Source: Ochrobactrum chromiisoli (GTDB lineage Bacteria; Pseudomonadota; Alphaproteobacteria; Rhizobiales; Rhizobiaceae). From it: a stretch of 64,000 nt of DNA. The notes beneath the pieces were generated by a model. The model was not told the DNA's origin. It was given only the letters and a program-made list of their open reading frames with translations, and made no database searches. Both the position numbers and the translations under genes were made by a program. The first letter of the stretch is position 1. The number at the start of each line of letters is the position of its first letter. Of the stretch, positions 1 through 9,647 are shown in pieces. Where the stretch lies: NCBI RefSeq assembly GCF_026241335.1, contig NZ_JAPHAV010000004.1, positions 1 to 64,000 on the forward strand, written 5' to 3'.

Positions 1-235
1 CATAACCAAATCAAACATCGCTGTCAAACTCAATCTGCCAACTCAAGGGACGAACCAGTCTGCCGCTAGCAGCGTCGCCGCCCTCGTTGTGGCGCCATAT
101 AGACCCCACTCAACAAAACTGTCAACGCATAATCCGCAAAAAGGATAACTTTTCTTTCCACAGGCAAAACAACCCATTTTTACCAAACACAAACAATTTA
201 AAACATCCCAACTCTATACCAAATCAATATTGCAC

Positions 236-1093
236 TTAACGCGACGGTGCGAGCAGCCAACCCATACGCTCAGCAACGCAGTCCGCCAATGCACGCACCC
301 GCCCACCCATCGTCTCAAGAATCTCCGGCCGCGCCTCTGCGGCCATCATAGAAAGAGCAATCCCGGCCACAGGATGATTTGGACGATCACAGATCGCGGC
401 ACCGATACAAAACATACCTTCACGCAACTGACCGTCATCGAGCGAATAGCCCTTCTTCTTCACCACAGCCATTTCTGCTTCGAACGCCCTCAAGGATTGA
501 ACGCTTGAAGGTGTAATGGGCTTGGGCCATTCAGAAGGAAGATGACGCGTCAACTCCTGTGGGGACATCGAAGACAGCATCGCCTTTCCGGTCGCGGTAA
601 ACACAGCTGGCACACGCATCCCAATGCGGAACGTAATGCCAAGCGGCGCAGACGAGTCACGGCAAGAGAGATAAATGACTTCCGGACCTTCAAGGTGCGA
701 AAGCGTCAATGTATAAGGATCAAGCCCTTCTGCTTCTGCCACGGCCTCATGAAACGCATCCACAATATCACTTCCGGCAAGGAAGCTATTCGCCCAGCGA
801 ACGGAATGCGGCCCCGTGGTAAAACTGCCATCACGATTAAGCTTCAGCAATTTAAGATGAACCATTGTCTGGCACAGGCCATGCACACTGCTTTTGGGCA
901 ATCCGGTCTGGCGCGCAATATCCGAGAGCTTCAGCCCTTCTCTGCCGGATTGATTTGCCTGCGCAATCTGATCCAGAATTTGCGAAGCCCGAACCACAGC
1001 CGGAACCAGCTTCAGGGAACTCTCGTCGTCGCTCACCGTTTTATCCATATGCTTAGCCGCTAACCTGACTGACCGATTGACTTTATCCGTCAC
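236..1093 (-). CDS. IclR-family transcriptional regulator
   Basis: DNA-binding regulator of 285 aa. After a short N-terminal tail, a winged helix-turn-helix covers roughly residues 30-95 (LSDIARQTGLPKSSVHGLCQ is the recognition region), followed by the IclR effector-binding domain ending in the typical GIALSMM / VRALADCVAERMGW region. It is transcribed divergently from the aldehyde dehydrogenase at 1175, its likely target. The start is uncertain: GTG at 1093 has no clear ribosome site, and an ATG at 1048 (MDKTVSDDES) would give a 270-aa protein that still contains every domain. The effector is unknown; a semialdehyde or its precursor is an inference from the neighbour. Confidence 0.88.
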   Translation of the reverse strand: MTDKVNRSVRLAAKHMDKTVSDDESSLKLVPAVVRASQILDQIAQANQSGREGLKLSDIARQTGLPKSSVHGLCQTMVHLKLLKLNRDGSFTTGPHSVRWANSFLAGSDIVDAFHEAVAEAEGLDPYTLTLSHLEGPEVIYLSCRDSSAPLGITFRIGMRVPAVFTATGKAMLSSMSPQELTRHLPSEWPKPITPSSVQSLRAFEAEMAVVKKKGYSLDDGQLREGMFCIGAAICDRPNHPVAGIALSMMAAEARPEILETMGGRVRALADCVAERMGWLLAPSR

Positions 1094-1104
1094 GGTCTGT
1101 TTAA

Positions 1105-1138
1105 TTCAATATATCGTAAGCCGTTCAATATACTGAAC
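1105..1138. promoter_or_regulatory. candidate IclR operator between divergent genes
   Basis: TTCAATATA occurs twice as a direct repeat (1105-1113 and 1124-1132). The second copy lies inside an inverted repeat GTTCA-N6-TGAAC (1123-1138). The site sits just upstream of both the regulator and the dehydrogenase, where an IclR protein would repress or activate. This rests on symmetry and position only. Confidence 0.4.
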
Positions 1139-1174
1139 AGCTTAGTTCTTCAAGACTGGGATGGAATATCAGAT

Positions 1175-2626
1175 ATGCTCGCTTTAAAAGACCCCTCACT
1201 GCTTAAATCGCAATGTCTTGTGGATGGAAACTGGATAGACGCAGCAGACGGCAAAACTATTGACGTCACCAATCCGGTCGATGGCTCCGTCATTGGCACC
1301 GTTCCCTCCCTCTCTGTCGACACTATTAAAGAGACAATCAACGCTTCGAACAAGGCGCTGCCGGGTTGGGCTGCAAAGACCGCCAAAGAGCGCGCTGGAA
1401 TCTTACGCAAATGGTTTGACCTGATCATTGCCAATGCAGATGACATTGCCCTTATCATGACATCGGAACAGGGCAAACCGCTCGCTGAGGCGCGTGGTGA
1501 AGTTCTTTATGCGGCCTCTTTCATTGAATGGTTCGCAGAAGAAGCCAAGCGCGTCTATGGCGACACCATTCCGGCCACACAGCCCGGCCAGCGCCTGACC
1601 GTGATCCGTCAGCCGGTCGGTGTGACGGCGGCAATCACGCCATGGAACTTCCCGGCGGCCATGATTACGCGAAAGGCAGCGCCCGCACTGGCAGCTGGCT
1701 GCACGATGATCGTCCGGCCTGCCGATCTCACCCCGCTGACCGCGCTTGCGCTTGGTGTTCTGGCGGAAAAGGCTGGCATCCCGGCAGGCGTTCTGCAGAT
1801 CGTGACCGGCAAGGCCCGCGACATCGGCGCCGAACTCACCAGCAATGACATTGTCCGCAAGCTTTCCTTCACCGGCTCGACCGAAGTTGGTCGCCTGCTG
1901 ATGGCGCAATGCGCACCGACCATCAAGCGCATCTCACTTGAGCTTGGCGGCAACGCACCTTTCATCGTGTTCGACGATGCCGACATCGATGCGGCTGTGG
2001 ACGGCGCGATGCTTTCCAAATACCGCAATGCCGGGCAGACCTGTGTTTGCGCCAACCGCATCTATGTGCAGCGCGGCGTTTACGACACGTTTGCTGAAAA
2101 GCTGGCGCTTAAAGTGAAAGAATTAAAAGTCGGCAATGGCACCGAGCCGGGCGTCGTCATCGGCCCGATGATCGAAGAAAAGGCCATCACCAAAGTGAAG
2201 GCGCATATTGAAGATGCGGTTTCAAAAGGTGCAAAGCTTATTGCAGGCGGCAAGGAACTGGGTGGCCTGTTCTTTGAACCGGGCATTCTGACCGGCGTGA
2301 CCTCGGATATGCTTGTTGCCAAGGAAGAAACCTTTGGCCCGCTTGCACCGCTGTTTGCCTTCGACACGGAAGAAGAAGTGATCGCGGCTGCCAACGATAC
2401 GATCTTCGGTCTGGCCGCTTACTTCTATACGGAGAACTTCAGCCGCGCGATCCGCGTCAGCGAAGGCCTGGAGTATGGCATGGTTGGACACAACACCGGC
2501 CTTATCTCCAACGAAGTCGCACCATTTGGTGGTGTAAAACAGTCGGGGCTCGGTCGCGAAGGCTCGAAATATGGCATCGAGGAATATCTCGAAACCAAAT
2601 ATATTTGCAGCGCTTACAAACGATAA
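1175..2626 (+). CDS. NAD(P)-dependent aldehyde dehydrogenase, succinate-semialdehyde dehydrogenase type
   Basis: Oxidises an aldehyde to the acid; the best guess is succinate semialdehyde to succinate (GABA catabolism). The protein has 483 aa, the usual GabD length. Visible landmarks are the PWNFP oxyanion-loop motif, FTGSTEVGR of the Rossmann fold, the general base Glu in ELGGNAP, and the catalytic Cys in NAGQTC. The C-terminal FGGVKQSGLGREG stretch is typical of GabD. One oddity is that the cofactor-binding Lys of the usual KPA motif is Arg here (VRPAD). The gene is divergent from the IclR regulator. The exact substrate cannot be fixed from sequence; other semialdehyde dehydrogenases are alternatives. 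Confidence 0.88.
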   Translation: MLALKDPSLLKSQCLVDGNWIDAADGKTIDVTNPVDGSVIGTVPSLSVDTIKETINASNKALPGWAAKTAKERAGILRKWFDLIIANADDIALIMTSEQGKPLAEARGEVLYAASFIEWFAEEAKRVYGDTIPATQPGQRLTVIRQPVGVTAAITPWNFPAAMITRKAAPALAAGCTMIVRPADLTPLTALALGVLAEKAGIPAGVLQIVTGKARDIGAELTSNDIVRKLSFTGSTEVGRLLMAQCAPTIKRISLELGGNAPFIVFDDADIDAAVDGAMLSKYRNAGQTCVCANRIYVQRGVYDTFAEKLALKVKELKVGNGTEPGVVIGPMIEEKAITKVKAHIEDAVSKGAKLIAGGKELGGLFFEPGILTGVTSDMLVAKEETFGPLAPLFAFDTEEEVIAAANDTIFGLAAYFYTENFSRAIRVSEGLEYGMVGHNTGLISNEVAPFGGVKQSGLGREGSKYGIEEYLETKYICSAYKR

Positions 2627-2648
2627 AAATCAGCAAACACGACTTTAA

Positions 2649-2683
2649 AAGGGTGGCGCGCATTGTTCGCGCCGCCTTTTTTT
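2649..2683 (+). terminator. intrinsic terminator after the aldehyde dehydrogenase
   Basis: GC-rich inverted repeat (GGCGCG...CGCGCC) flanked by GGTGGC/GCCGCC and followed by seven T residues. Confidence 0.75.
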
Positions 2684-2743
2684 ATTATAGACGGTGCAAA
2701 TAATCCCTGGGTGTTTGCCCCCTTAAAAAATCCGGAAATTTTC

Positions 2744-3334
2744 ATGCTGCGCCGACTCTATGACTGGACGATCTCGCTTGCTGCCCGAAAGTCGGCCGAA
2801 TACTGGCTCGCCTTCATCGCCTTTATAGAAAGCTCGGTATTTCTGGTGCCCGCCGATGTGCTCTTTCTTCCGATGGCGCTTGCGCGCCCGGAACGGGCCT
2901 ATCGTTACGCGCTCGTCGCAACCATCTTTTCCGTTCTTGGCGGCATAGCAGGCTGGTATTTGGGCTATCATGCCTATGAGCAGGTCGCAAAGCCTGTGCT
3001 TGAAATGTATGGCAAGCTCGACACCTTCGAGCAAATGCGCGGAACGACCAGCGCCGACATGATTCTGCTGATGCTCATCACATCAGGCCTCGCGCATCTG
3101 CCGCCGATCAAGGTTGTCACCATCCTCTCCGGCGCGGCAGGCATCAATATCTGGTTGTTCATTGCATCCGCGATCATTGCGCGCGGCGCACGATTCTTCT
3201 TCCTCGCATGGCTGTTGAAGCGTTATGGTGAACCGATCCGCGAATTTATCGAAAAGCGTCTCGGCCTGCTGGCTGGTCTCGTTGCTGTTTTGCTGATCGT
3301 GCTCTTCGTCGGGATTAAATATCTGAACGCCTGA
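2744..3334 (+). CDS. YqaA/DedA-like SNARE-associated membrane protein
   Basis: Integral membrane protein of 196 aa, starting at ATG 2744 (MLRRLYDWT). A longer reading frame from 2663 runs through the preceding terminator and is unlikely. It has four to five hydrophobic segments and the family-typical re-entrant stretch with acidic and proline residues (FIESSVFLVPADVLFLPMA). A GGIAGWYLGY motif follows. Relatives belong to the VTT/DedA superfamily, which includes lipid scramblases and flippases. The role of YqaA members is poorly known; a function in envelope homeostasis is inference. Confidence 0.8.
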   Translation: MLRRLYDWTISLAARKSAEYWLAFIAFIESSVFLVPADVLFLPMALARPERAYRYALVATIFSVLGGIAGWYLGYHAYEQVAKPVLEMYGKLDTFEQMRGTTSADMILLMLITSGLAHLPPIKVVTILSGAAGINIWLFIASAIIARGARFFFLAWLLKRYGEPIREFIEKRLGLLAGLVAVLLIVLFVGIKYLNA

Positions 3335-3426
3335 TTTTGCCTCAAGCCGGTCAAATTTAATTGCTTGGAGACAAAGCAGTATTTTAGGCTAAAGAAATAA
3401 GGCCAGCATGGCGCAGGAAATTTCAT

Positions 3427-3951
3427 ATGGCATTTGCACTTAACAAACCGGTTGGCAAAATTCAGTCTTGGACCGCAGGCATCATGGCAGTCGGAATGGC
3501 TGCAACAGTCGGAACGGCTTTGGGCTTCGAGCATCTGGCTGGTTTCATGCCCTGCAAACTCTGCCTTGAAGAACGCACGCCTTATTATATCGGCGTTCCG
3601 GTTCTGGCCGCAGCCTGGGTTTCTTATAGATTGAAATGGCCTCCGGTTCTCACGCGCGGTCTGATCCTGATTGGTGCACTGCTGATGACCTTTGGCCTTG
3701 CGCTTGCCATCTATCACACCGGTGTCGAACTCAAATACTGGCCGGGTCCGGCTGATTGCAGCGCAGCCACCATGAAGCTCACGCTGGATGCCGGCAATCT
3801 GCTCGGCGATCTCAACGCGACCCGCCCGCCTGCATGTGACAGCGCACCGGGCTTCTTTCTCGGCCTGTCATTTGCAGGATGGAACGTGGTCGCAAGCCTG
3901 CTTTTTGCAGCGATTGGCTACTACGGCGCTTTTGCAAAAGGTGGAAAGTAA
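3427..3951 (+). CDS. dsbB: disulfide bond formation protein DsbB
   Basis: Inner-membrane quinone reductase that reoxidises DsbA. The 174-aa protein has four predicted membrane helices, the first periplasmic-loop cysteine pair CKLC (in MPCKLCLEE), and a second loop with two cysteines (DCSAATMK and PPACDSAP). That is the four-cysteine arrangement expected of DsbB. It starts at ATG 3427. No dsbA is adjacent. Confidence 0.87.
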   Translation: MAFALNKPVGKIQSWTAGIMAVGMAATVGTALGFEHLAGFMPCKLCLEERTPYYIGVPVLAAAWVSYRLKWPPVLTRGLILIGALLMTFGLALAIYHTGVELKYWPGPADCSAATMKLTLDAGNLLGDLNATRPPACDSAPGFFLGLSFAGWNVVASLLFAAIGYYGAFAKGGK

Positions 3952-4123
3952 GAGGGAATTCTGAGGAAGTTGTTCTTTCTGGGATCCGAATCAAAAAGCG
4001 GCAGGCCATGGCGAAAATGGTGGTTCTCGAATGCCGAAGCGAAATATAATTTTGGGTGCATGAGCATCGGAACGTAGACAAATTGCCATTTGCAGACCGG
4101 CATGGCGACTTTTGGAGCAGACA

Positions 4124-4696
4124 CTAAGGCTCCAGTTCGACATCCCAATACAGAAAATCGAGCCAGCTTTCATGAAGATGGTTGGGTGGGAAAAGACGGC
4201 CATTTTTGTGCAGATCCTGCACGCTCGGCATGACCGGCTTCTGACGCGGCCACATATGTGCTTGAGCTGGCATCAACCCGCCTTTGCGCAGATTGCAAGG
4301 GGAGCACGCGGCGACCACATTTTCCCACGTCGTCTCGCCGCCATGGCAACGCGGGGTAACGTGATCAAAGGTCAGATCATGCGGAGAGCCGCAATACTGA
4401 CATTCAAAACGATCACGCAGAAACAGATTGAAGCGCGTAAACGCCGGATGACGCGGCGGCTTTACATATTCTTTCAGGCAAATCACGCTCGGCAAACGCA
4501 TGGAAAACGATGGCGAAGATACGACCTGATCATATTCCGCCACGATATGCACGCGTTCAAGAAAGACTGCCTTGATCGCATCCTGCCAGGACCAGAGCGA
4601 CAAAGGGTAATAGCTGAGCGGCCGATAGTCCGCATTGAGAACCAGAGCAGGCAAACCACTGCTCGAAACGGTTCGGGGAGAGACGGCTACATTCAA
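4124..4696 (-). CDS. HNH endonuclease domain protein
   Basis: A 190-aa protein with a compact HNH nuclease domain in the C-terminal half: CxxC (FECQYCGS), the catalytic His in FDHVTPRCHGG, ENVVAACSPCNLRKGG with the second CxxC, then an Asn/His-rich end. The start was chosen as TTG at 4696 (LNVAVSPRTV) because a strong Shine-Dalgarno AAGGAGGTG lies seven bases upstream; a longer reading from ATG 4750 runs through that site. Stand-alone HNH proteins of this type are conserved housekeeping proteins of unknown substrate in Rhizobiales. Confidence 0.85.
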   Translation of the reverse strand: MNVAVSPRTVSSSGLPALVLNADYRPLSYYPLSLWSWQDAIKAVFLERVHIVAEYDQVVSSPSFSMRLPSVICLKEYVKPPRHPAFTRFNLFLRDRFECQYCGSPHDLTFDHVTPRCHGGETTWENVVAACSPCNLRKGGLMPAQAHMWPRQKPVMPSVQDLHKNGRLFPPNHLHESWLDFLYWDVELEP

Positions 4697-4959
4697 GGGC
4701 ACACCTCCTTCAGAGCAACTCCGAAAGGAAAAGTGCGAATGGCTTTCCATGCGGAACTGCGCTCTTCACCGAAGCGCCCCGCACCCGTTATGGGCGCAAC
4801 CTACAACGCTCCAGCTTTGTGAAAGCGGCAGCGCGATAGGCAGGAGATCAAGTTTCTGCGAATCGAAATACCGTCATTCACCTGATGCGAATAATGTAAT
4901 CCCGACGTGACAGGATTGTGAAGCGGAAACGCGTTTATCACCCCGGAAACACGCAAGAT

Positions 4960-5604
4960 TTACAGAAGAGGGGCAGCTTCGCGTCCCTTGATTGCGGCGT
5001 AATATGCCCAGAACAAACGCGCTGCCACGCCGCGCCATGGCGCCCAGTCTTCAGCCAATACACGAAGAGCCGCCGCATCAGGCCTCGTTTCATGCGCGAA
5101 AGCGTGACCGACAGCCGTTTGCAGCGCCACATCGCCCGCCGGAAACACATCAGGATGACCAGCAGCAAACAGCAGATAGACTTCAGCCGTCCAGGGGCCG
5201 ATGCCCTTAATAGCGGTCAACGCCTTGATCGCTTCTTCGGCAGGCAGATCACACAGCCCATACAGGTCGATTGCCCCTTCTGCCAAGGCTTCACTCAAGG
5301 CAAAAAGCGTTCTCTGTTTTGGTCTAGAGAGCCCAGCAAAACGCCATGCCTCTTCCCCGCCTGCGATATAAGCTTCCGGTGTCATCGGATCGATCACCTG
5401 CTTGAATCGCGCCCATATGGCACTCGCACTGGCTGTTGAAACCTGTTGTGCAACGATGATCGAGGCGAGGCTTTCAAAGCCCGGCTGAGACCTGCGCAGC
5501 GGCACGGCATGAGAACGGCCTCGGATATCGATTAGCCGTGCGTCGGCTAACACCAGCGCTTCAAGCCCGGCTTCAATATCGTCCAATGTATCGATCCGCC
5601 GCAT
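4960..5604 (-). CDS. DNA-3-methyladenine glycosylase II (AlkA-type)
   Basis: Base-excision repair enzyme that removes alkylated bases. The 214-aa protein belongs to the helix-hairpin-helix superfamily; the HhH is visible in LTAIKGIGPWTAEVYL and the catalytic Asp in FPAGDVALQ. It lacks the extra N-terminal domain of E. coli AlkA, as short bacterial members do. The start at ATG 5604 (MRRIDTL) follows GAAAGG; an upstream ATG at 5658 would add 18 residues. It is divergent from gluQRS. Confidence 0.87.
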   Translation of the reverse strand: MRRIDTLDDIEAGLEALVLADARLIDIRGRSHAVPLRRSQPGFESLASIIVAQQVSTASASAIWARFKQVIDPMTPEAYIAGGEEAWRFAGLSRPKQRTLFALSEALAEGAIDLYGLCDLPAEEAIKALTAIKGIGPWTAEVYLLFAAGHPDVFPAGDVALQTAVGHAFAHETRPDAAALRVLAEDWAPWRGVAARLFWAYYAAIKGREAAPLL

Positions 5605-5673
5605 TGTCAGGCCTTTCTTTTCACACGCGCGCAAAGTACCAATACCGTCAAATGACAATCAACTGACATCAAC

Positions 5674-6549
5674 ATGACAAAACCTGTTTTTCGCTTCGCT
5701 CCCAGCCCCAATGGTCAGTTGCACCTTGGCCACGCCTATTCTGCACTTCTCAATGCACAAATGGCACGGACAAGCGAAGGACGCTTTCTGCTTCGCATGG
5801 AAGACATCGACACCGCCCGCTGCACGCCAGTGCTCGAACAGGGCATCTATGATGATCTCCACTGGCTTGGACTTGAATGGGAACAGCCGGTACGCCGCCA
5901 GTCGGAGCATTTTAGCGAATATCGCAATGCGCTGACCAAGCTTGCAGATAAGGGCCTCGTCTACCCCGCCTTTCTGAGTCGCACCGAGGTGCGCGCGATT
6001 ATCGGCGAAGCGCATGCCAAGGGCCAGGACTGGCCGTCCGATCCGGACGGCACACCGCTTTATCCGCAAGGCGAACGGGAGATGAGCGACAAGGAACAGA
6101 TGCAGCGCATCGTTTCCGGTGCGCCCTATGCGTGGCGGCTCAATATGGAGAAAGCGCTCGACATGGCTGGCGAAGCGCTGTTCTGGAATGAAAGCGGCCA
6201 AGGCCCGGACGGTGAGACCGGCCACCTTATCGCCGATCCTGCACAATGGGGCGACGTGGTGATTGCCCGTAAAGACACACCTACGAGCTATCATCTTTCC
6301 GTCGTGGTGGATGATGCGTTGCAAGGCATCACGCATATTGTCCGCGGGCGCGACCTGTTTCATGCAACATCTGTGCACAGGCTTCTGCAGAAGCTTCTGG
6401 GCTTGCCGGAACCGCTTTATCATCATCACGATCTTGTGCTGGGCGATGATGGTCTGAAACTATCCAAAAGCCGCAAGGATACGGCACTCAGCAGCCTGCG
6501 CGAACAGGGCTGGACTCCTGATCAGATTAAACGCACCCTGAACTTGTAA
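5674..6549 (+). CDS. gluQ: glutamyl-Q tRNA(Asp) synthetase
   Basis: Transfers glutamate to queuosine at the wobble position of tRNA-Asp. The 291-aa protein is a truncated class I GluRS catalytic core without an anticodon-binding domain. The HIGH-type motif is HLGH in the segment APSPNGQLHLGHA, and the KMSKS-type motif is KLSKS followed by RKD. The length and missing anticodon domain separate it from GltX. It begins 69 bases from the divergent glycosylase gene. Confidence 0.9.
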   Translation: MTKPVFRFAPSPNGQLHLGHAYSALLNAQMARTSEGRFLLRMEDIDTARCTPVLEQGIYDDLHWLGLEWEQPVRRQSEHFSEYRNALTKLADKGLVYPAFLSRTEVRAIIGEAHAKGQDWPSDPDGTPLYPQGEREMSDKEQMQRIVSGAPYAWRLNMEKALDMAGEALFWNESGQGPDGETGHLIADPAQWGDVVIARKDTPTSYHLSVVVDDALQGITHIVRGRDLFHATSVHRLLQKLLGLPEPLYHHHDLVLGDDGLKLSKSRKDTALSSLREQGWTPDQIKRTLNL

Positions 6550-6686
6550 TTCATTTTCGCCGCAGCGTCACAGATGATGTGCCCGCACGCTGATTGACGA
6601 AAGCGCGCTAAAGCGGTTCAAAGACATCTTAATGGCTGGTGTTGAAAGATACTGGCAGTGTTTTTTTATTTGAAGGAGGCAGAGCC

Positions 6687-8873
6687 ATGGTTTCTCAGAA
6701 AGCCGGTCATTACGTTGAGATAGAAGGCTTGCGCGTTGCCCCTGAACTGGTGGAGTTTCTGGAAAGCGAAGCCGCACCCGGCGCGGGCGTTGAACCAGAC
6801 GCCTTCTGGAAGGGCTTCGCCGCCATCATCCGCGATCTCGCACCGAAGAATAGCGCCCTCCTCAAAAAGCGCGACGACATGCAGGCCAAGATTGATGCCT
6901 GGTACAAGAACAATCGCGACAAAGGCTATTCGCAGGCGGATTATCAGCAATTCCTGAAAGATATCGGCTACCTCCTGCCGGAAGGCGGAGAATTCAAGGT
7001 TTCGACTGCCAATGTCGACCCGGAAATCATGCATATTGCAGGGCCGCAGCTTGTCGTTCCGGTCATGAATGCACGCTATGCGCTCAACGCCGCCAATGCA
7101 CGCTGGGGTTCGCTCTATGACGCGCTTTACGGCACCGATGCGATCTCCGAAGAGGACGGCGCGGAAAAAGGCAAAGGCTACAACCCGAAGCGCGGCGAAA
7201 AAGTCATTGCATGGGCCAAGAATTTTCTCGATGAAAGCGCACCGCTCAATGCGGGCAAATGGGCCGACGTCACCGGCCTTTCCGTCAAGGACGGCAAACT
7301 CGCTGTAACGCTTGCCGATGGCTCAGCCACCGCCTTGAAGGACGGCAGTCAGTTCAAAGGCTATAATGGCGATGAAAGCGCACCCACCAATGTGCTCTTG
7401 GCCAAGAACAACATGCATGTCGATATCGTCATCAATGCGGACAGCCCGATCGGCAAGACCGACCCGGCGCATATCGCAGACATGGTTCTGGAGTCGGCTA
7501 TCAGCACGATTCAGGATTGCGAAGATTCGATTGCGGCCGTCGATGCGGAAGACAAGGTTGCGGTTTATCGCAACTGGCTCGGCCTGATGAATGGCAAGCT
7601 TGAAGACACGTTCGAGAAGAACGGCAAGCAGATGACGCGCCGCCTCAATGGAGACCGCAGCTATAAAACGCCTGATGGTTCCGACCTTACCCTCAAGGGC
7701 CGTTCGCTGATGCTGGTGCGCAATGTCGGCCACCTGATGACCAATCCGGCGATCATTGATGCCGACGGCCATGAAGTGCCGGAAGGCATTATGGATGCCG
7801 CTTTCACGAGCCTGATTGCACTGCATGATATTGGCCCGAACGGTCGCCACCTGAATTCGCGCGAAGGCTCGGTCTATATCGTCAAGCCAAAGATGCACGG
7901 ACCGGAGGAAGTGGCATTTGCCAATGAAATCTTCACCCGCACCGAAGAGCTGCTTGGCATGAAGCCGAACACACTGAAAATCGGCATCATGGATGAAGAG
8001 CGCCGCACCACGGTTAACCTCAAGGAAGCAATCCGCGCCGCGAAAGAACGCGTCGTCTTCATCAATACCGGCTTCCTTGATCGCACCGGCGACGAAATCC
8101 ACACCTCGATGGAAGCTGGCCCGATGATCCGCAAAGGCGACATGAAGCAGGCCGCCTGGATCGGCGCTTATGAACAGTGGAATGTCGATATCGGTCTTGA
8201 ATGCGGCCTTTCCGGCCATGCGCAGATCGGCAAGGGCATGTGGGCCATGCCGGACTTGATGGCCGCCATGCTCGAACAGAAAATCGCCCATCCGAAGGCT
8301 GGAGCGAACACCGCATGGGTGCCATCGCCGACCGCAGCAACCCTGCACGCAACCCATTATCATCAGGTTGATGTGGCAGCAGTTCAGGAGAAACTGAAAA
8401 GTCGCCCACGTGCCAAGCTCGACGACATTCTGTCCGTGCCGGTCGCAAGCCGTCCAAACTGGACACCGGAAGACATCCAGCACGAGATCGACAACAATGC
8501 GCAAGGCATTCTCGGTTATGTCGTGCGCTGGGTTGATCAGGGCGTAGGCTGCTCGAAAGTGCCGGACATTAACAATGTTGGCCTGATGGAAGACCGTGCC
8601 ACGCTGCGTATTTCGGCACAGCATATCGCCAACTGGCTCTATCATGGCGTGGTTTCAGAAGCGCAAGTCATGGAAACCCTAAAACGCATGGCAGCTGTCG
8701 TGGACAAGCAGAATGAAGGCGATCCGCTTTATCGTCCGATGGCCGTAGACTTCGATAAGTCGATTGCTTTCCAGGCAGCTTGTGATCTCGTTTTCAAGGG
8801 CCGCGAACAGCCGAATGGCTACACCGAGCCAGTCCTGCATCGCCGCCGTTTGGAGTTAAAAGCGCAAGGCTGA
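6687..8873 (+). CDS. glcB: malate synthase G
   Basis: Condenses glyoxylate and acetyl-CoA to malate in the glyoxylate pathway. The 728-aa protein has the G-isoform length, with family signatures such as [26 protein letters not shown] and the C-terminal plug domain. ATG 6687 was chosen because GAAGGAGG lies immediately upstream; the reading frame is open further upstream (6639) but lacks a ribosome site there. It is a monocistronic gene closed by a terminator at about 8903. Confidence 0.95.
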   Translation: MVSQKAGHYVEIEGLRVAPELVEFLESEAAPGAGVEPDAFWKGFAAIIRDLAPKNSALLKKRDDMQAKIDAWYKNNRDKGYSQADYQQFLKDIGYLLPEGGEFKVSTANVDPEIMHIAGPQLVVPVMNARYALNAANARWGSLYDALYGTDAISEEDGAEKGKGYNPKRGEKVIAWAKNFLDESAPLNAGKWADVTGLSVKDGKLAVTLADGSATALKDGSQFKGYNGDESAPTNVLLAKNNMHVDIVINADSPIGKTDPAHIADMVLESAISTIQDCEDSIAAVDAEDKVAVYRNWLGLMNGKLEDTFEKNGKQMTRRLNGDRSYKTPDGSDLTLKGRSLMLVRNVGHLMTNPAIIDADGHEVPEGIMDAAFTSLIALHDIGPNGRHLNSREGSVYIVKPKMHGPEEVAFANEIFTRTEELLGMKPNTLKIGIMDEERRTTVNLKEAIRAAKERVVFINTGFLDRTGDEIHTSMEAGPMIRKGDMKQAAWIGAYEQWNVDIGLECGLSGHAQIGKGMWAMPDLMAAMLEQKIAHPKAGANTAWVPSPTAATLHATHYHQVDVAAVQEKLKSRPRAKLDDILSVPVASRPNWTPEDIQHEIDNNAQGILGYVVRWVDQGVGCSKVPDINNVGLMEDRATLRISAQHIANWLYHGVVSEAQVMETLKRMAAVVDKQNEGDPLYRPMAVDFDKSIAFQAACDLVFKGREQPNGYTEPVLHRRRLELKAQG

Positions 8874-8902
8874 TTTTTATCCACTTGAAAGTGATCGAAA
8901 AT

Positions 8903-8928
8903 GGCGGGAAAAATCCCGCCGTTTTCTT
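8903..8928 (+). terminator. intrinsic terminator after glcB
   Basis: GGCGGGA/TCCCGCC stem followed by GTTTTCTT. It lies between glcB and the acetyltransferase start. Confidence 0.7.
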
Positions 8929-8947
8929 ATTCATTAAGGCCTCTGAA

Positions 8948-9442
8948 ATGACCCTCACCATCCGCTTTGCCAACGAAGCTGACCTCCCTGCTCTGCTTGC
9001 AATCTATAATGATGCGGTCGAGAACACGCTTGCCATCTGGAACGAAACGCTCGTCGATCTGGAAAACCGCCGCGAATGGCTTGAAAATCGCAACCGGGAC
9101 GGCTTTCCGGTTCTGGTGGCTGAACGGGAGGGACAGGTCGTTGGCTATGCAAGTTATGGCCCATTCCGTCCGTTTGAAGGTTTCCGCCACTCATCCGAAC
9201 TCTCTGTTTATGTGGCAAGCGATGCACGCGGTGGCGGTATTGGACGCACACTTCTGGCAGAGCTTGTAGAAGAAGCACGCGAACGCAAAGTCCATGTCCT
9301 TGTAGCAGGCATCGAATCTGGCAATGCAGCATCAATCGCGCTGCACAAATCGCAAGGCTTTGAAGATAGTGGTACGCTGAAACAGGTGGGCCAGAAATTC
9401 GGACGCTGGCTAGACCTGACCTTCATGCAAAAGATACTCTAA
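8948..9442 (+). CDS. GNAT-family N-acetyltransferase, phosphinothricin acetyltransferase-like
   Basis: A 164-aa single-domain GNAT protein. The N-terminal stretch RFANEADLPALLAIYNDAV and the ASYGPFRPFEGFRHSSELSVYV segment are typical of the Pat/YncA (methionine sulfone / phosphinothricin) subgroup. The acetyl-CoA pyrophosphate loop is visible as DARGGGIGRTLL. The start at ATG 8948 was chosen because the upstream part of the frame (from 8885) overlaps the glcB terminator. The substrate is unknown; amino-acid analogues are the family expectation. Confidence 0.85.
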   Translation: MTLTIRFANEADLPALLAIYNDAVENTLAIWNETLVDLENRREWLENRNRDGFPVLVAEREGQVVGYASYGPFRPFEGFRHSSELSVYVASDARGGGIGRTLLAELVEEARERKVHVLVAGIESGNAASIALHKSQGFEDSGTLKQVGQKFGRWLDLTFMQKIL

Positions 9443-9459
9443 TCAGCACCGCTCAACAG

Positions 9460-9497
9460 AAAGCGCAGCGGGCCATTGCCCTGCTGCGCTTTTTTTG
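9460..9497. terminator. intrinsic terminator, possibly bidirectional
   Basis: AAAGCGCAGCGGG / CCCTGCTGCGCTTT hairpin with a run of seven T. It follows the acetyltransferase gene. Confidence 0.75.
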
Positions 9498-9647
9498 TTT
9501 ATACAAGCGTATTCGCAAGGACCCGGTGAAAGCCCGGGTGGCTCTTCTGGCCGCCTATCCGCCAGACAACGCAACAACATCCCCATTTTTACAATCGGCC
9601 ATGTTGATTCGGGCATCCCTGTCCGTTTTCTATTTGCGGAAAATTCA

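Noticed and set aside
7323..8645. 440-codon open frame on the minus strand
   Set aside because: It is antisense to glcB and follows codon phasing of the strong plus-strand gene; its protein has no domain.
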